A stretch of DNA of 31,170 bases, from contig NZ_CALKTS010000304.1 of assembly GCF_937997595.1 (NCBI RefSeq), positions 1-31,170 of the forward strand, written 5' to 3'. Each line of letters begins with the position of its first letter. The stretch's first letter is position 1. The DNA comes from an uncultured Campylobacter sp. (GTDB lineage: Bacteria; Campylobacterota; Campylobacteria; Campylobacterales; Campylobacteraceae). This document shows, in pieces, positions 8,421 to 15,560 of this stretch. Below the pieces are notes generated by a model. The model did no database searches, was not told the origin of the DNA, and worked only from the letters and a program-made list of their open reading frames with translations. Both the position numbers and the translations under genes were made by a program.

Positions 8421-8455
8421 GGCGCAGTTTGCCGTTTAACAAAACGGCTTGCGCC
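8421..8455 (-). promoter_or_regulatory. Hairpin in the cstA leader
   Basis: Arms GCCGTTT (8431-8437) and AAACGGC (8442-8448) pair perfectly around the loop AACA. An outer GGCGC (8421-8425) pairs with GCGCC (8451-8455). In the cstA transcript this hairpin would end about 30 nt before the start codon. No T-run follows, so it is more likely a leader structure or protein-binding dyad than a terminator. Confidence 0.5.
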
Positions 8456-8681
8456 TTTAAAGCGGGACTCGTTAAATAAAATTTAGTGCGTATTTTATCG
8501 GCGTTTTTATAATTTAAAGCTGAATCGCGAAATTAAAAAGAGCTCTTTCGGCGTTTAAATTTACCGCCTAAATTTTGAATTTCAAATTTAAAGAGCCGGC
8601 TTGGCGGCGCGCGAGATTTTAACATTTAATCGACCTAAATTTAACTCCGCAGCTCTTAGCCGTTACGGAATTTATCGCGGT

Positions 8682-8730
8682 TTAAGAAATCAAGCGATAA
8701 AATCCCATGATAACGATTTTAATTTCTTAA
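8682..8730 (+). promoter_or_regulatory. Long stem-loop upstream of the haem operon
   Basis: TTAAGAAAT (8682-8690) is the exact complement of ATTTCTTAA (8722-8730). Nested inside, TAAAATC (8698-8704) pairs with GATTTTA (8715-8721). On the 3' side the two arms are contiguous, giving a 16-bp stem with a seven-base one-sided bulge (8691-8697) and a ten-base loop (8705-8714). It ends 20 bases before the AGGAGG at 8751. It could be an operator dyad for an iron or haem regulator, or an RNA leader element. Confidence 0.5.
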
Positions 8731-8762
8731 TAAAAATCGCGAATACTTTTAGGAGGAAATTT

Positions 8763-8951
8763 ATGCCGGATCAGGTGTGCGGCTACGCACTTTTTCGCGC
8801 TGATATCAAAAGCTATGTAAGCTTCAAAAATAATTGCGCCAGCCGCGAGAATTTCATAAATTCCGCGCGTATAAATTCCTGGCACCGCTTAAATTTTAAA
8901 AATATCCGCCGCGACGAAATCTGCGCGTATAGTTCGCCTGGTGGGCTATGA
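8763..8951 (+). CDS. Small coupled ORF at the head of the haem operon
   Basis: A 62-codon ORF whose ATG follows AGGAGG (8751-8756) at ideal spacing. Its stop overlaps the permease start in ATGA (8948-8951). The product begins MPDQVCGYALFRADIKSYV, is mixed and weakly basic, has no signal peptide or membrane helix, and matches no family I know. The permease has no good ribosome site of its own close to its ATG, so translation of this ORF probably delivers ribosomes to it. It may be a leader peptide or a genuine small protein. That it is translated is likely from its ribosome site; a function for the peptide is open. Confidence 0.5.
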   Translation: MPDQVCGYALFRADIKSYVSFKNNCASRENFINSARINSWHRLNFKNIRRDEICAYSSPGGL

Positions 8952-9916
8952 GCTTTAAATTTTATCTCTTTCTAATCGTAGCTTTTATATTGCTTGCTTT
9001 AGTAGCCGTAAGTAGCGGTGGGGCGAGCATTTCGCTGGGCGATGTCGCGAAATTTTTCACCTTCGGCGAGATAGACGAGACCAAGCAGCTCATCTTGCTA
9101 CAAATGCGCCTGCCGCGCCTCGTGCTTGGAATTTTAATAGGCGCGCTGCTGGCAACTTCGGGAGTGGTGGTGCAAAGCGTATTTTTAAACCCGCTTGCGG
9201 ATCCCTACATCATCGGTATCGCCTCGGCAGCGACTTTCGGCGCGGTCATAGCCTACCTACTGGGGCTTAGCGACGTTTTTTACGGAATTTTCGCATTTTT
9301 GGCCGCCAGCGGGCTTTCACTCGTAATCTTTAAGCTCGCAGCCCATACCCGCTCGATCTCTACTCTGCTGATCGTAGGCATCGCCGTATCGTCCTTTTTG
9401 GGCGCATTTACATCCTTCGCGGTCTATCTAATCGGAGAGGATAGTTTTAGGATTACGGCGTGGATGATGGGCTATCTAGGCGGTGCAAACTGGCAAAAGA
9501 TCGCGCTTTTGCTGCCGCCGCTGCTGTTTTGCATGGCGTATTTTTACGGAAAGCGCCACGAGCTAAATATCATCTTAAACGGCGACGAGGAGGCGAAGTC
9601 GCTCGGACTCAACGTCGAGAGGTCCAAAAAGAGCCTACTCATCGTCTCCTCGCTCATCATCGGCTTTTCGGTCGCGTTTACGGGTATGATAGGCTTCGTG
9701 GGGCTCATCATTCCGCACACGCTTCGCATGGCGCTTCATACGGCGAGCAACGCCGTGCTGATCCCCGCTAGCGCGCTTACCGGCGGAGTTTTTTTGGTTT
9801 TTTGCGACGTAATCGCTAAAAACGCCCTCTCGCCGGTAGAAATTCCAATCGGCGTGGTGACCTCCTTTTTCGGCGCGCCCTTTTTTCTATACCTCGCGTT
9901 TAGGAAGCATGCATGA
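8948..9916 (+). CDS. hmuU: Haem/iron ABC transporter permease (BtuC/FecCD family)
   Basis: A 322-residue integral membrane permease of the FecCD/BtuC family with about ten hydrophobic helices. Family signatures seen are the MRLPRLVLGILIGALLATSG segment (about residues 53-72), GVVVQSVFLNPLADPYIIG, and the late GFVGLIIPHTLR block (about residues 247-258) that contacts the ATPase. The start overlaps the preceding 62-codon ORF by four bases (ATGA), and the stop overlaps the ATPase start the same way. BtuC-type permeases carry cobalamin, siderophores or haem. Haem is inferred here from the downstream ChuW/HutW-type enzyme. The symbol follows the fusobacterial hmu naming. Confidence 0.85.
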   Translation: MSFKFYLFLIVAFILLALVAVSSGGASISLGDVAKFFTFGEIDETKQLILLQMRLPRLVLGILIGALLATSGVVVQSVFLNPLADPYIIGIASAATFGAVIAYLLGLSDVFYGIFAFLAASGLSLVIFKLAAHTRSISTLLIVGIAVSSFLGAFTSFAVYLIGEDSFRITAWMMGYLGGANWQKIALLLPPLLFCMAYFYGKRHELNIILNGDEEAKSLGLNVERSKKSLLIVSSLIIGFSVAFTGMIGFVGLIIPHTLRMALHTASNAVLIPASALTGGVFLVFCDVIAKNALSPVEIPIGVVTSFFGAPFFLYLAFRKHA

Positions 9917-10686
9917 AAATTTCGGCGCTAAACTTCAGCTACGGCAAGCGGGCGATTCTGCGAGGCATAGAGTTAAATTTAAAACGGGGGAAATTTTACG
10001 GGATTTTGGGTCCTAACGGCTGCGGCAAAAGCACCTTGCTAAAAAACATATTGCAAATTTTAAAGCCCGCAAGCGGCATCATCGAAATAAACGGCAAAAA
10101 AGCAAGCGAATATAGCCTCAAAGAGCTTGCCGCGCTTATCGGCTTCGTGCCGCAAAAAACAGCCCTCGCAGCCGCACTAAACGTGAATGAAATTTTACTT
10201 GCGGGCAGATTTTGCCGCCTAAAAAGCGCATTTAGCGGCTACGATGCGAGCGACCGCGACAAAGTAGAGCGAATCGCCGAGCTTTTGGACGTGAAGAAAT
10301 TTTTAAATCGCAGCGCGTTTGAGCTAAGCGGCGGCGAGTTTGGGCGCGTACTGCTTGCTAGAGCGCTCGTAAGCGAGCCTGAAATTTTACTGCTCGATGA
10401 GCCCACGGGCGCGCTTGATATAAACTACGCGATCGAGGCGATGAGGATCTGCGAAAATTTAACCAAAACGCTAAATTTAACGAGCGTCATCGTGCTGCAC
10501 GATCTAAATTTAGCCTCGCTTTTTTGCGATGAAATTTTGATGCTAAAAGACGGCACAGTAAGGTATCGCGGTAACGCGAGCGAGCTTTTTACGCCGCAGA
10601 TCATAAAAGAAATTTACGGCTTTGACGCCCTGATAGTCGAAAATTTGGGAACCAAATTTATCTTACCGCAAAAGGAGAAAATGTGA
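9913..10686 (+). CDS. hmuV: Haem/iron ABC transporter ATP-binding protein
   Basis: A 257-residue cytoplasmic ATPase that would drive the permease encoded just upstream. The Walker A motif GPNGCGKST is at residues 33-41. The ABC signature LSGGE begins near residue 138, in LSGGEFGRVLLARAL. Walker B ILLLDEP is near residue 158, and the switch histidine is in VIVLHDLNLA. It belongs to the FepC/BtuD group. ATGA overlap with the permease and GTGA-type overlap with the binding-protein gene indicate one tightly coupled operon. Confidence 0.88.
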   Translation: MKISALNFSYGKRAILRGIELNLKRGKFYGILGPNGCGKSTLLKNILQILKPASGIIEINGKKASEYSLKELAALIGFVPQKTALAAALNVNEILLAGRFCRLKSAFSGYDASDRDKVERIAELLDVKKFLNRSAFELSGGEFGRVLLARALVSEPEILLLDEPTGALDINYAIEAMRICENLTKTLNLTSVIVLHDLNLASLFCDEILMLKDGTVRYRGNASELFTPQIIKEIYGFDALIVENLGTKFILPQKEKM

Positions 10687-11465
10687 AAAAAATTCTTATA
10701 GCTTTGCTTTCGGCGAGTTTTGCGCTCGCCAAAGGCCTGGTAGTGCTCGACCCCGCTGCGGTCGAGATCATCTACGCTTTAGGCGCGCAGGATCAGATCG
10801 CTGCGATCTCAACTACCTCGATGAGCAAGATCCGCCCGGAGGCAGAAACCGCGAAACTGCCTAGCGTAGGCACCTACGTCAAGCCGAATATGGAAAAGAT
10901 CGTCGAGCTTAAGCCCGATCTGGTTATTACTAGCTTTCACTCCGCAGGCGTTAGCGAGAATCTGCAAAAGCTGGGACTTAAGAGTCTTGCAATGGATGCA
11001 AACTCCACCGCAGATATCTGCCAAAACGTAAAGAAGGTCGCGGCGATCGTAAAAAAGGAGAGCGAGGCGGATAAAATTTGCGCGCGGATGGATGGAATTT
11101 TTGCAGACAAACCCGCTCTTCGCGGTAAAAAAGTAGCGCTATTTTTCGGTTCAAACGCCACTATGGCCTTTAACGACAAAACCCTAGTAGGCGATATCTT
11201 CGCTCGCCTAGGCGCCAAAAATATCGCAGACGGCCTAAAAGGCAGTACGCCTTCGGTATCTGCCGAATACATCCTCGAGCAAAACCCCGATATAATCGTT
11301 ATCGTAGGCGGCGAGACGGAGGATTTTTTAAAGGCAAATCCGATCCTTAGAAATACCAAAGCGGTAAAATCGGGCAAAATTTTAAAAGCTCCGACGCTCA
11401 TCTTGCGGGGCAGCCCGCAGATCGGCGAGACGGTGGATGAAATTTACGCGGAGGCAACGAAATAG
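10683..11465 (+). CDS. hmuT: Periplasmic haem/iron-binding protein
   Basis: A 260-residue substrate-binding protein of the cluster A (BtuF/FepB/HmuT) type. The signal peptide MKKILIALLSASFALA is followed by KG; no lipobox cysteine is present, so it is probably soluble in the periplasm. The family segment PSVGTYVKPNMEKIVELKPD and the following DLVITSF (about residues 60-87) mark the first lobe. KKVALFFGSNATMAF begins the second. The GTG start at 10683 is five bases after AAGGAG and overlaps the ATPase stop. The stop is immediately followed by the ATG of the radical SAM gene. Ligand specificity cannot be read from the sequence; haem is inferred from context. Confidence 0.85.
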   Translation: MKKILIALLSASFALAKGLVVLDPAAVEIIYALGAQDQIAAISTTSMSKIRPEAETAKLPSVGTYVKPNMEKIVELKPDLVITSFHSAGVSENLQKLGLKSLAMDANSTADICQNVKKVAAIVKKESEADKICARMDGIFADKPALRGKKVALFFGSNATMAFNDKTLVGDIFARLGAKNIADGLKGSTPSVSAEYILEQNPDIIVIVGGETEDFLKANPILRNTKAVKSGKILKAPTLILRGSPQIGETVDEIYAEATK

Positions 11466-12680
11466 ATGTTTAAAGAACGCATTAAATCCCACCATCGCTC
11501 CAAGCTTTTCGAGAGCGTCTCCGCAAGCGAAAACGAGCTGTTCGACGCGCTGGAGCAGCCCGCAAAAGACAGCGATTGCGTGATCTATCTGCACGTGCCC
11601 TTTTGCGACAACATCTGCTCGTTTTGTTCGATGATGCGCTCCAAACTCGGCGACGAGCTGGACGAATACGCTAAATTTTTGATCCGCCAGATCAAAGACT
11701 ACGGCGAGATGCCCTATTTCGATACTAAAAAGATCAAAAGCATCTACTTCGGCGGCGGCACGCCGAGCGTATTTAGCGAAGCTCACTTCGAAAAGGTCCT
11801 CGGCGCGCTGCATAAAAATTTCAAGATCGCGGACGACTGCGAGATCAGCATAGAAACCACGCTGCATAATCTAGATACGCAAAAAGCGCTCACTCTGCAA
11901 AGCTTCGGCGTAAATCGCTTTAGCATCGGCGTGCAGACCTTCAGCAGACAGGGACGCGCGCTTCTAAACCGCGTGCATAAGCCCGCTCGCGCAATCGAGC
12001 GACTGAAGGATCTTAGAGAAAAATTTGACGGCATGCTCTGCTGCGACATCATCTACAACTTCCCGAACGAAAGCGTAGAGGAGGCGGTCGCGGACGCACA
12101 TTACGTAAATGAGCTCGGACTTGATAGCGCCAGCTTTTACTCGCTGATGTTTTTCGATGGCTCGGAGCTATCCAAAAAGATCGACACCTCCTACTACGAT
12201 CTGCCGACTGATAAAAAGCTACACCACGCTTTCGCAGAGGCGCTGTTGCAAAGCGGGAATTTCGAGGTTTTGGAGCTTACCAAACTTGCTCGAAAAGGTC
12301 GCGATAACTACGGCTACATCAAGCTAAGCCACAAGGGCACGGATATCCTGCCTATCGGCAACGGCGCGGGCGGACACGTAGCGGGCTTCGGAATTTACGG
12401 CGTGTCGGGACACAAGATGATCTCGCGAATCGATGAGCGCGAGGCAAAATATAGCGTGCTAAACAATCTGTTTCAATACCCGATCGTAAGCTTAAACGAG
12501 CTAAAAGAGGCTCTGAGCGCGAGCATTTACGACGAAGCGGTGCAAAAGCTCAAAGAATTTGAGAGCTGGGGGCTTTTGGAGCTAAAAGATCAAAGATCGA
12601 TCTTGAGCTTGGACGGAATTTTTTGGGGCAACAACATCAACGAAGAGATAGCAAACATTATTAGAAAGGATTTTGTATGA
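11466..12680 (+). CDS. hmuW: Anaerobic haem-degrading radical SAM methyltransferase (ChuW/HutW/HmuW)
   Basis: A 404-residue HemN-like radical SAM protein. The [4Fe-4S] ligands are C47, C51 and C54 in PFCDNICSFCSM. GGGTPS (residues 96-101) is the SAM-binding glycine motif. The C-terminal half contains DILPIGNGAGGH, typical of the ChuW/HutW branch rather than coproporphyrinogen dehydrogenase. Enzymes of this branch (E. coli ChuW, Vibrio HutW, Fusobacterium HmuW) open the haem ring without oxygen, using a SAM-derived methyl, to release iron and form anaerobilin. Placement directly behind a haem-type ABC importer and before a flavodoxin supports this role. It starts immediately at the preceding stop. 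Confidence 0.85.
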   Translation: MFKERIKSHHRSKLFESVSASENELFDALEQPAKDSDCVIYLHVPFCDNICSFCSMMRSKLGDELDEYAKFLIRQIKDYGEMPYFDTKKIKSIYFGGGTPSVFSEAHFEKVLGALHKNFKIADDCEISIETTLHNLDTQKALTLQSFGVNRFSIGVQTFSRQGRALLNRVHKPARAIERLKDLREKFDGMLCCDIIYNFPNESVEEAVADAHYVNELGLDSASFYSLMFFDGSELSKKIDTSYYDLPTDKKLHHAFAEALLQSGNFEVLELTKLARKGRDNYGYIKLSHKGTDILPIGNGAGGHVAGFGIYGVSGHKMISRIDEREAKYSVLNNLFQYPIVSLNELKEALSASIYDEAVQKLKEFESWGLLELKDQRSILSLDGIFWGNNINEEIANIIRKDFV

Positions 12681-13180
12681 AAAAAATCGTGCTTTACACC
12701 TCACAAACGGGTAACACGAAAAAGGTGGGCGACGCGATCGCCGAGCAACTGGGCTGCGAGAGTCTAAATTTCCGCGACTTTGAGGGTAAGGTCGATGACT
12801 ACGATTTCATAGCCTTGGGCTTTTACGTCGATAAGGGCGAAGCCGAAGCGAAATTTATGCGCTTTTTACGCAAGATTCACGGCAAGAAGCTTGGCGTTTT
12901 TATGACTCTAGGCGCAGAGCCGGACGGCGAGCACTCGCGCAAGTGCCTGGATACCTTTGAAGAGGGGCTTAAAGCAAACGGCAACGAGATCATAAGGGAG
13001 TTTGCCTGCCAGGGCGCGATCGATCCGAATCTACTTGAAATGATGCGCAAAATGGCGGCCGGCGGTAACTCGCCCCACCCTATTACCCCCGAGCGACTTG
13101 CGCGCTGGGCAGAGGCTGCGAAACACCCGGACGAAAAGGATCTGGCGGACGCAAAAGCAGCATTTGCGGGGATAGAATAA
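12677..13180 (+). CDS. hmuF: Flavodoxin-family protein, HmuF-like reductant
   Basis: A 167-residue flavodoxin-like protein. The FMN phosphate loop is TSQTGNTKKV (residues 8-17). The rest follows flavodoxin order: DYDFIALGFYVDKGEAEAKF and later KLGVFMTLGAEPDGEHSRK. The C-terminal helix region (PITPERLARWAEAAKHPDE) is typical of flavodoxins encoded beside haem-utilisation radical SAM enzymes. It overlaps the radical SAM gene by ATGA and is the last gene of the operon. In Fusobacterium the equivalent HmuF reduces the anaerobilin product; here it could also supply electrons to the radical SAM cluster. The exact reaction is inferred. Confidence 0.8.
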   Translation: MKKIVLYTSQTGNTKKVGDAIAEQLGCESLNFRDFEGKVDDYDFIALGFYVDKGEAEAKFMRFLRKIHGKKLGVFMTLGAEPDGEHSRKCLDTFEEGLKANGNEIIREFACQGAIDPNLLEMMRKMAAGGNSPHPITPERLARWAEAAKHPDEKDLADAKAAFAGIE

Positions 13181-13773
13181 AATTTAAAGCAAGCCGTGCA
13201 AACCGCTGCGCGGCGAAACAAAACCAAATAAAATTTCACACTACTTAATGCGCGATTTGAAAAATTTCGCACTTTTAAATTTAGAGTTAAATTTCATTTC
13301 GCGCGCAACGGATCGGATAATGCCGCCGACCTTGCGCCGCAATGCGCGCTCTGAACGCGAAAAGCGCTTTTGCGAGCGACCGACCCGCGAATACCACGGT
13401 CGTGCCGTCATCCAAGACACTGCCCGCCATTTTGCGACGGCCTGAGCGCAAAAATCCGCTTCTGCGAGCAACCGGCCTGCGAGTGCCGCGGTCGCGATCA
13501 TCGGCTATCGCCCGTCGCCGCGTGCCGTAGGCGCCGCTGTCAGACGCTGTCCGCCGCCGCGCGATACCCATCCGCCGCTGCTAACCGCCCGCGCGACAAC
13601 CCGTCGCCGCTAATCGCCGCGCCGCTTTGTCGCGGTATAGAATCCAAACCGAACCGCTAAATTTTAAATTCTACAAAAGTCTCATCGCGCGTAAATTTTA
13701 ATTCGGCAAATGCGCGAAATTTAGGTAAAATTCCACGCAAACGCTTTGACGGTCAAAATCTAAAGGGGCGAAA
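13181..13773. other. Intergenic region with GC-rich, repeat-bearing core
   Basis: No convincing gene is present in these 593 bases. The core (about 13320-13640) is far richer in G and C than the surroundings and gives long but arginine-heavy open frames on both strands, which is an effect of composition. It contains an imperfect direct repeat, listed separately. The last 100 bases are AT-rich and include TAGGTAAAAT (13713-13722), a possible -10 for the gene at 13774. Confidence 0.55.
13351..13504. repeat. Imperfect 63-nt direct repeat, period about 91
   Basis: The segment 13351-13413 (CTGAACGCGAAAAGCGCTT...) and the segment 13442-13504 (CTGAGCGCAAAAATCCGCTT...) align with a single one-base gap and roughly three quarters identity by eye. 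The shared core is TGCGAGC-ACCG-CC-GCGA-T-CC-CGGTCG. A third, weaker echo may follow. The repeats lie in GC-rich non-coding DNA and look like a decayed duplication. Confidence 0.55.
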
Positions 13774-14460
13774 ATGACGAATTTCGAATACGCTAGTCGC
13801 ATTGACGAGGCTGCGGGGCTAGATCTTGATTTAGATTGCGAAGAGATCGATCTACAGGATAAGCTTTACGGGCTTTTTCAGTGCTTTATGCCTGACGGTG
13901 CGGGTGCGCGGGCGGTGTTTGCGCCGCTGCAAAACGGCACCGAGCTACAAGCGCGCATAATGCCAATCTACACAGTCACGGCGCAGCAGACGCGGGAAGC
14001 GTTTGATCAGGGCGTGGCGCCAGGGTATTTTTGCCCGCCGCAGGATCCGAAATTTGGTAGCGAAGCGCTTAAGAGCCTAGCTTTAGCGTACGTTCGAAAT
14101 TTAAAAATTTTTGCCGAATTTCTAGGCAAGAGCGGGCTTTTAAAGATACTTGAGCAGATAAAATCCGCTCGCGTGCAGGAGAGCTTTGATCTCGCGCATA
14201 ACAAAGGTGAGCTTGCGGACGCCGTCTATGAGGCGATCACGGAGTGGATGATAGATACGCCTAAGCTCGATGCAAAGCTATGGGTGCTCGGCGAGGCGTA
14301 CTATTCGATTAACTGCGACCATCTGCTACCTGTGTACTTGCAGTATCCAAACTACGCGCAAAGGCCGCAGGAGGACTTTTTGAAGCCCTACTTCGAGCTA
14401 TACCTAGCGGGACAGCAGATCGCGTTTGAGCGCGGCGAGGTCGTGGTTTTCACGCACTAA
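13774..14460 (+). CDS. Conserved-looking hypothetical protein
   Basis: A 228-residue soluble, acidic protein with no signal peptide, membrane helix or motif I can assign. The ATG follows AAAGGGG with normal spacing, and codon use matches the chromosome. It begins MTNFEYASRIDEAAGLDLD and has a tyrosine-rich C-terminal half (EAYYSINCDHLLPVYLQYP, then PYFELYLAGQQIAFERG). The composition and length suggest a folded globular protein rather than noise. It is monocistronic, between two poorly conserved regions. The function is unknown. Confidence 0.7.
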   Translation: MTNFEYASRIDEAAGLDLDLDCEEIDLQDKLYGLFQCFMPDGAGARAVFAPLQNGTELQARIMPIYTVTAQQTREAFDQGVAPGYFCPPQDPKFGSEALKSLALAYVRNLKIFAEFLGKSGLLKILEQIKSARVQESFDLAHNKGELADAVYEAITEWMIDTPKLDAKLWVLGEAYYSINCDHLLPVYLQYPNYAQRPQEDFLKPYFELYLAGQQIAFERGEVVVFTH

Positions 14461-14905
14461 ATTTACGCAGGCAAGGAAGCGAATGAACGCTCGTAAGCAG
14501 TTAAAATTTTAGCTTTTTAAACAATAAAGTGAGCTACACCTACAAATGGCTAAAATTTAAGCTCAGCAACTATGGGCACAAACGCTTATCGCATATCCAA
14601 AAAATCTGCGTCTTAATCAAGCAATCTAGTAGCTTTCCTGCACGTCGCGTCAAATCGCTTAAAATATTTCTGCTTTGCGTAGTCGCCGTTTTCAGCACCT
14701 TACTGGAGCAAAATCTCCGCACATCGTTGATGTTTGGAGAATTGAATTTCTTCCATCACTCTGCTGCCCTCACTTTGTATGAGGTACCCAAATAATTTAC
14801 TTGCGCTAATGCTTGCTAGTTAGAATTCATCTAAATTTTAAAGAGGAATTTTGACGCAGAATTTTATGGAATTTCGCTGCTGTAAATTTCGCAAGCGATA
14901 AAATT
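14461..14905. other. Intergenic region with decayed coding remnant and hairpin
   Basis: No intact gene is supported in these 445 bases. A plus-strand open frame from GTG 14529 to 14795 has no ribosome site and looks like the shadow of a minus-strand remnant, described separately. The end nearest the DUF333 gene forms an inverted repeat (14858-14907). Confidence 0.5.
14560..14795 (-). pseudogene. Possible decayed Sel1-like repeat gene remnant
   Basis: Read on the minus strand, one frame contains GAENGDYAKQKYFKRFDATC just after a stop, and a neighbouring frame contains YLGTSYKV. Both resemble pieces of Sel1-like (TPR-type, cysteine-containing) repeats such as those of Helicobacter Hcp proteins. 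Several stops and frame changes interrupt them. The match is by eye and short, so this is only a tentative reading. Confidence 0.22.
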
Positions 14906-14907
14906 CT
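14858..14907 (-). terminator. Inverted repeat at the end of the DUF333 gene
   Basis: AGAATTTTAT (14858-14867) and ATAAAATTCT (14898-14907) are perfect ten-base complements. Inside them TCGCT (14874-14878) pairs with AGCGA (14894-14898), the last base being shared with the outer arm. The 3' arm overlaps the stop codon of the minus-strand gene. Only a short A/T run follows, so it may be a poor terminator or a stabilising hairpin. Confidence 0.35.
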
Positions 14908-15145
14908 ATCGATTTACGCTCTTAAATTTGCTCAAATCGCCGCCTGTTTTATAAAATTCTTCAGCATCGATCATAGTGCCGTCGGGCAGCTTACAAACGG
15001 TGTAATCCACGCCGTTGCCGTCTTTGCGGACGATCAGCTCGCCGCCATTTTTGATACAAAAATCCCCAGCAGCGCTAGCCTCTGCGCTCACCGAAGCGCA
15101 AGCGCCCACCACAAGCGCTACTGCAAAAAATCTCTTAAAACTCAT
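14906..15145 (-). CDS. Exported DUF333-domain protein
   Basis: A 79-residue secreted protein. An N-terminal signal peptide (MSFKRFFAVALVVGACASVS, then AEASA) precedes a DUF333 domain with FCIKNGGELIVRKDGNG and VCKLPDGTMIDAEEFYK. The two cysteines (in FCIKNGG and TVCKLPDG) match the conserved pair of the family, once labelled putative hemolysin without functional support. The ATG at 15145 follows AAAGGA. Although a cysteine occurs in the signal region (GACASV), cleavage after ASA is as likely as lipidation. The role is unknown; it acts in the periplasm or outer envelope. Confidence 0.75.
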   Translation of the reverse strand: MSFKRFFAVALVVGACASVSAEASAAGDFCIKNGGELIVRKDGNGVDYTVCKLPDGTMIDAEEFYKTGGDLSKFKSVNR

Positions 15146-15560
15146 TTAAATCCTTTCGTTTAATTTTGTCTGTTTTTAGGGTTAAGCTTAAATTTAGGCG
15201 CTAGATACGCTAAACCTGCGCCTACATAAATAAACCGCCTTCCATCCTCGAACACCGATAATAGCGTTTTAAATATTAAATCCTACCTAATAAATCCCAG
15301 CAGCGCCAAGTCCGCTCGCCGCTGCAAAATCAAAGCCATCAGACTTCATCCAATGCAAAATTTAACATCATAAAATTTTGCCTTCAATAAAATTCTAGCA
15401 GCGAAATCCAAGCCGCATCAAAGCTATTTCTGCCGTAAAATACCGGCTATAAAAGCGAGGACTATGGCAAATACCAGCTCAGCGACAAGGCAAGCGCGGA
15501 TCCTAAACAATCTCGTCTATAAGCGCGAGCTGCGCTCAAACCCTCTAAATTTAATCGCCG
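15146..15560. other. Intergenic region, nothing recognised
   Basis: These 415 bases separate the DUF333 gene from the end of serC. I see no open frame with a ribosome site, no tRNA and no clear terminator. The promoter for the DUF333 gene should lie near 15160-15200, where the minus strand is AT-rich. Confidence 0.5.

Larger units (their letters stand above)
8390..8762. other. Divergent regulatory region between cstA and the haem operon
   Basis: These 373 bases must hold the promoters for cstA (leftward) and the haem operon (rightward). On the minus strand an AT-rich segment near 8505-8515 (AAATTATAAAA) is a plausible -10 for cstA. On the plus side, AT-rich DNA around 8695-8735 could hold a promoter and a degenerate Fur-like site (CATGATAACGATTTTAAT, 8706-8723), but no clean Fur box is seen. 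Two inverted repeats are listed separately. Confidence 0.5.

Noticed and set aside
13241..13660. Several overlapping open frames on both strands
   Set aside because: They arise from GC-rich sequence with few stops; the products are arginine-rich and unlike any protein.
14529..14795. 88-codon plus-strand frame from GTG
   Set aside because: No ribosome site and no plausible domain; the opposite strand gives a better, though decayed, reading.
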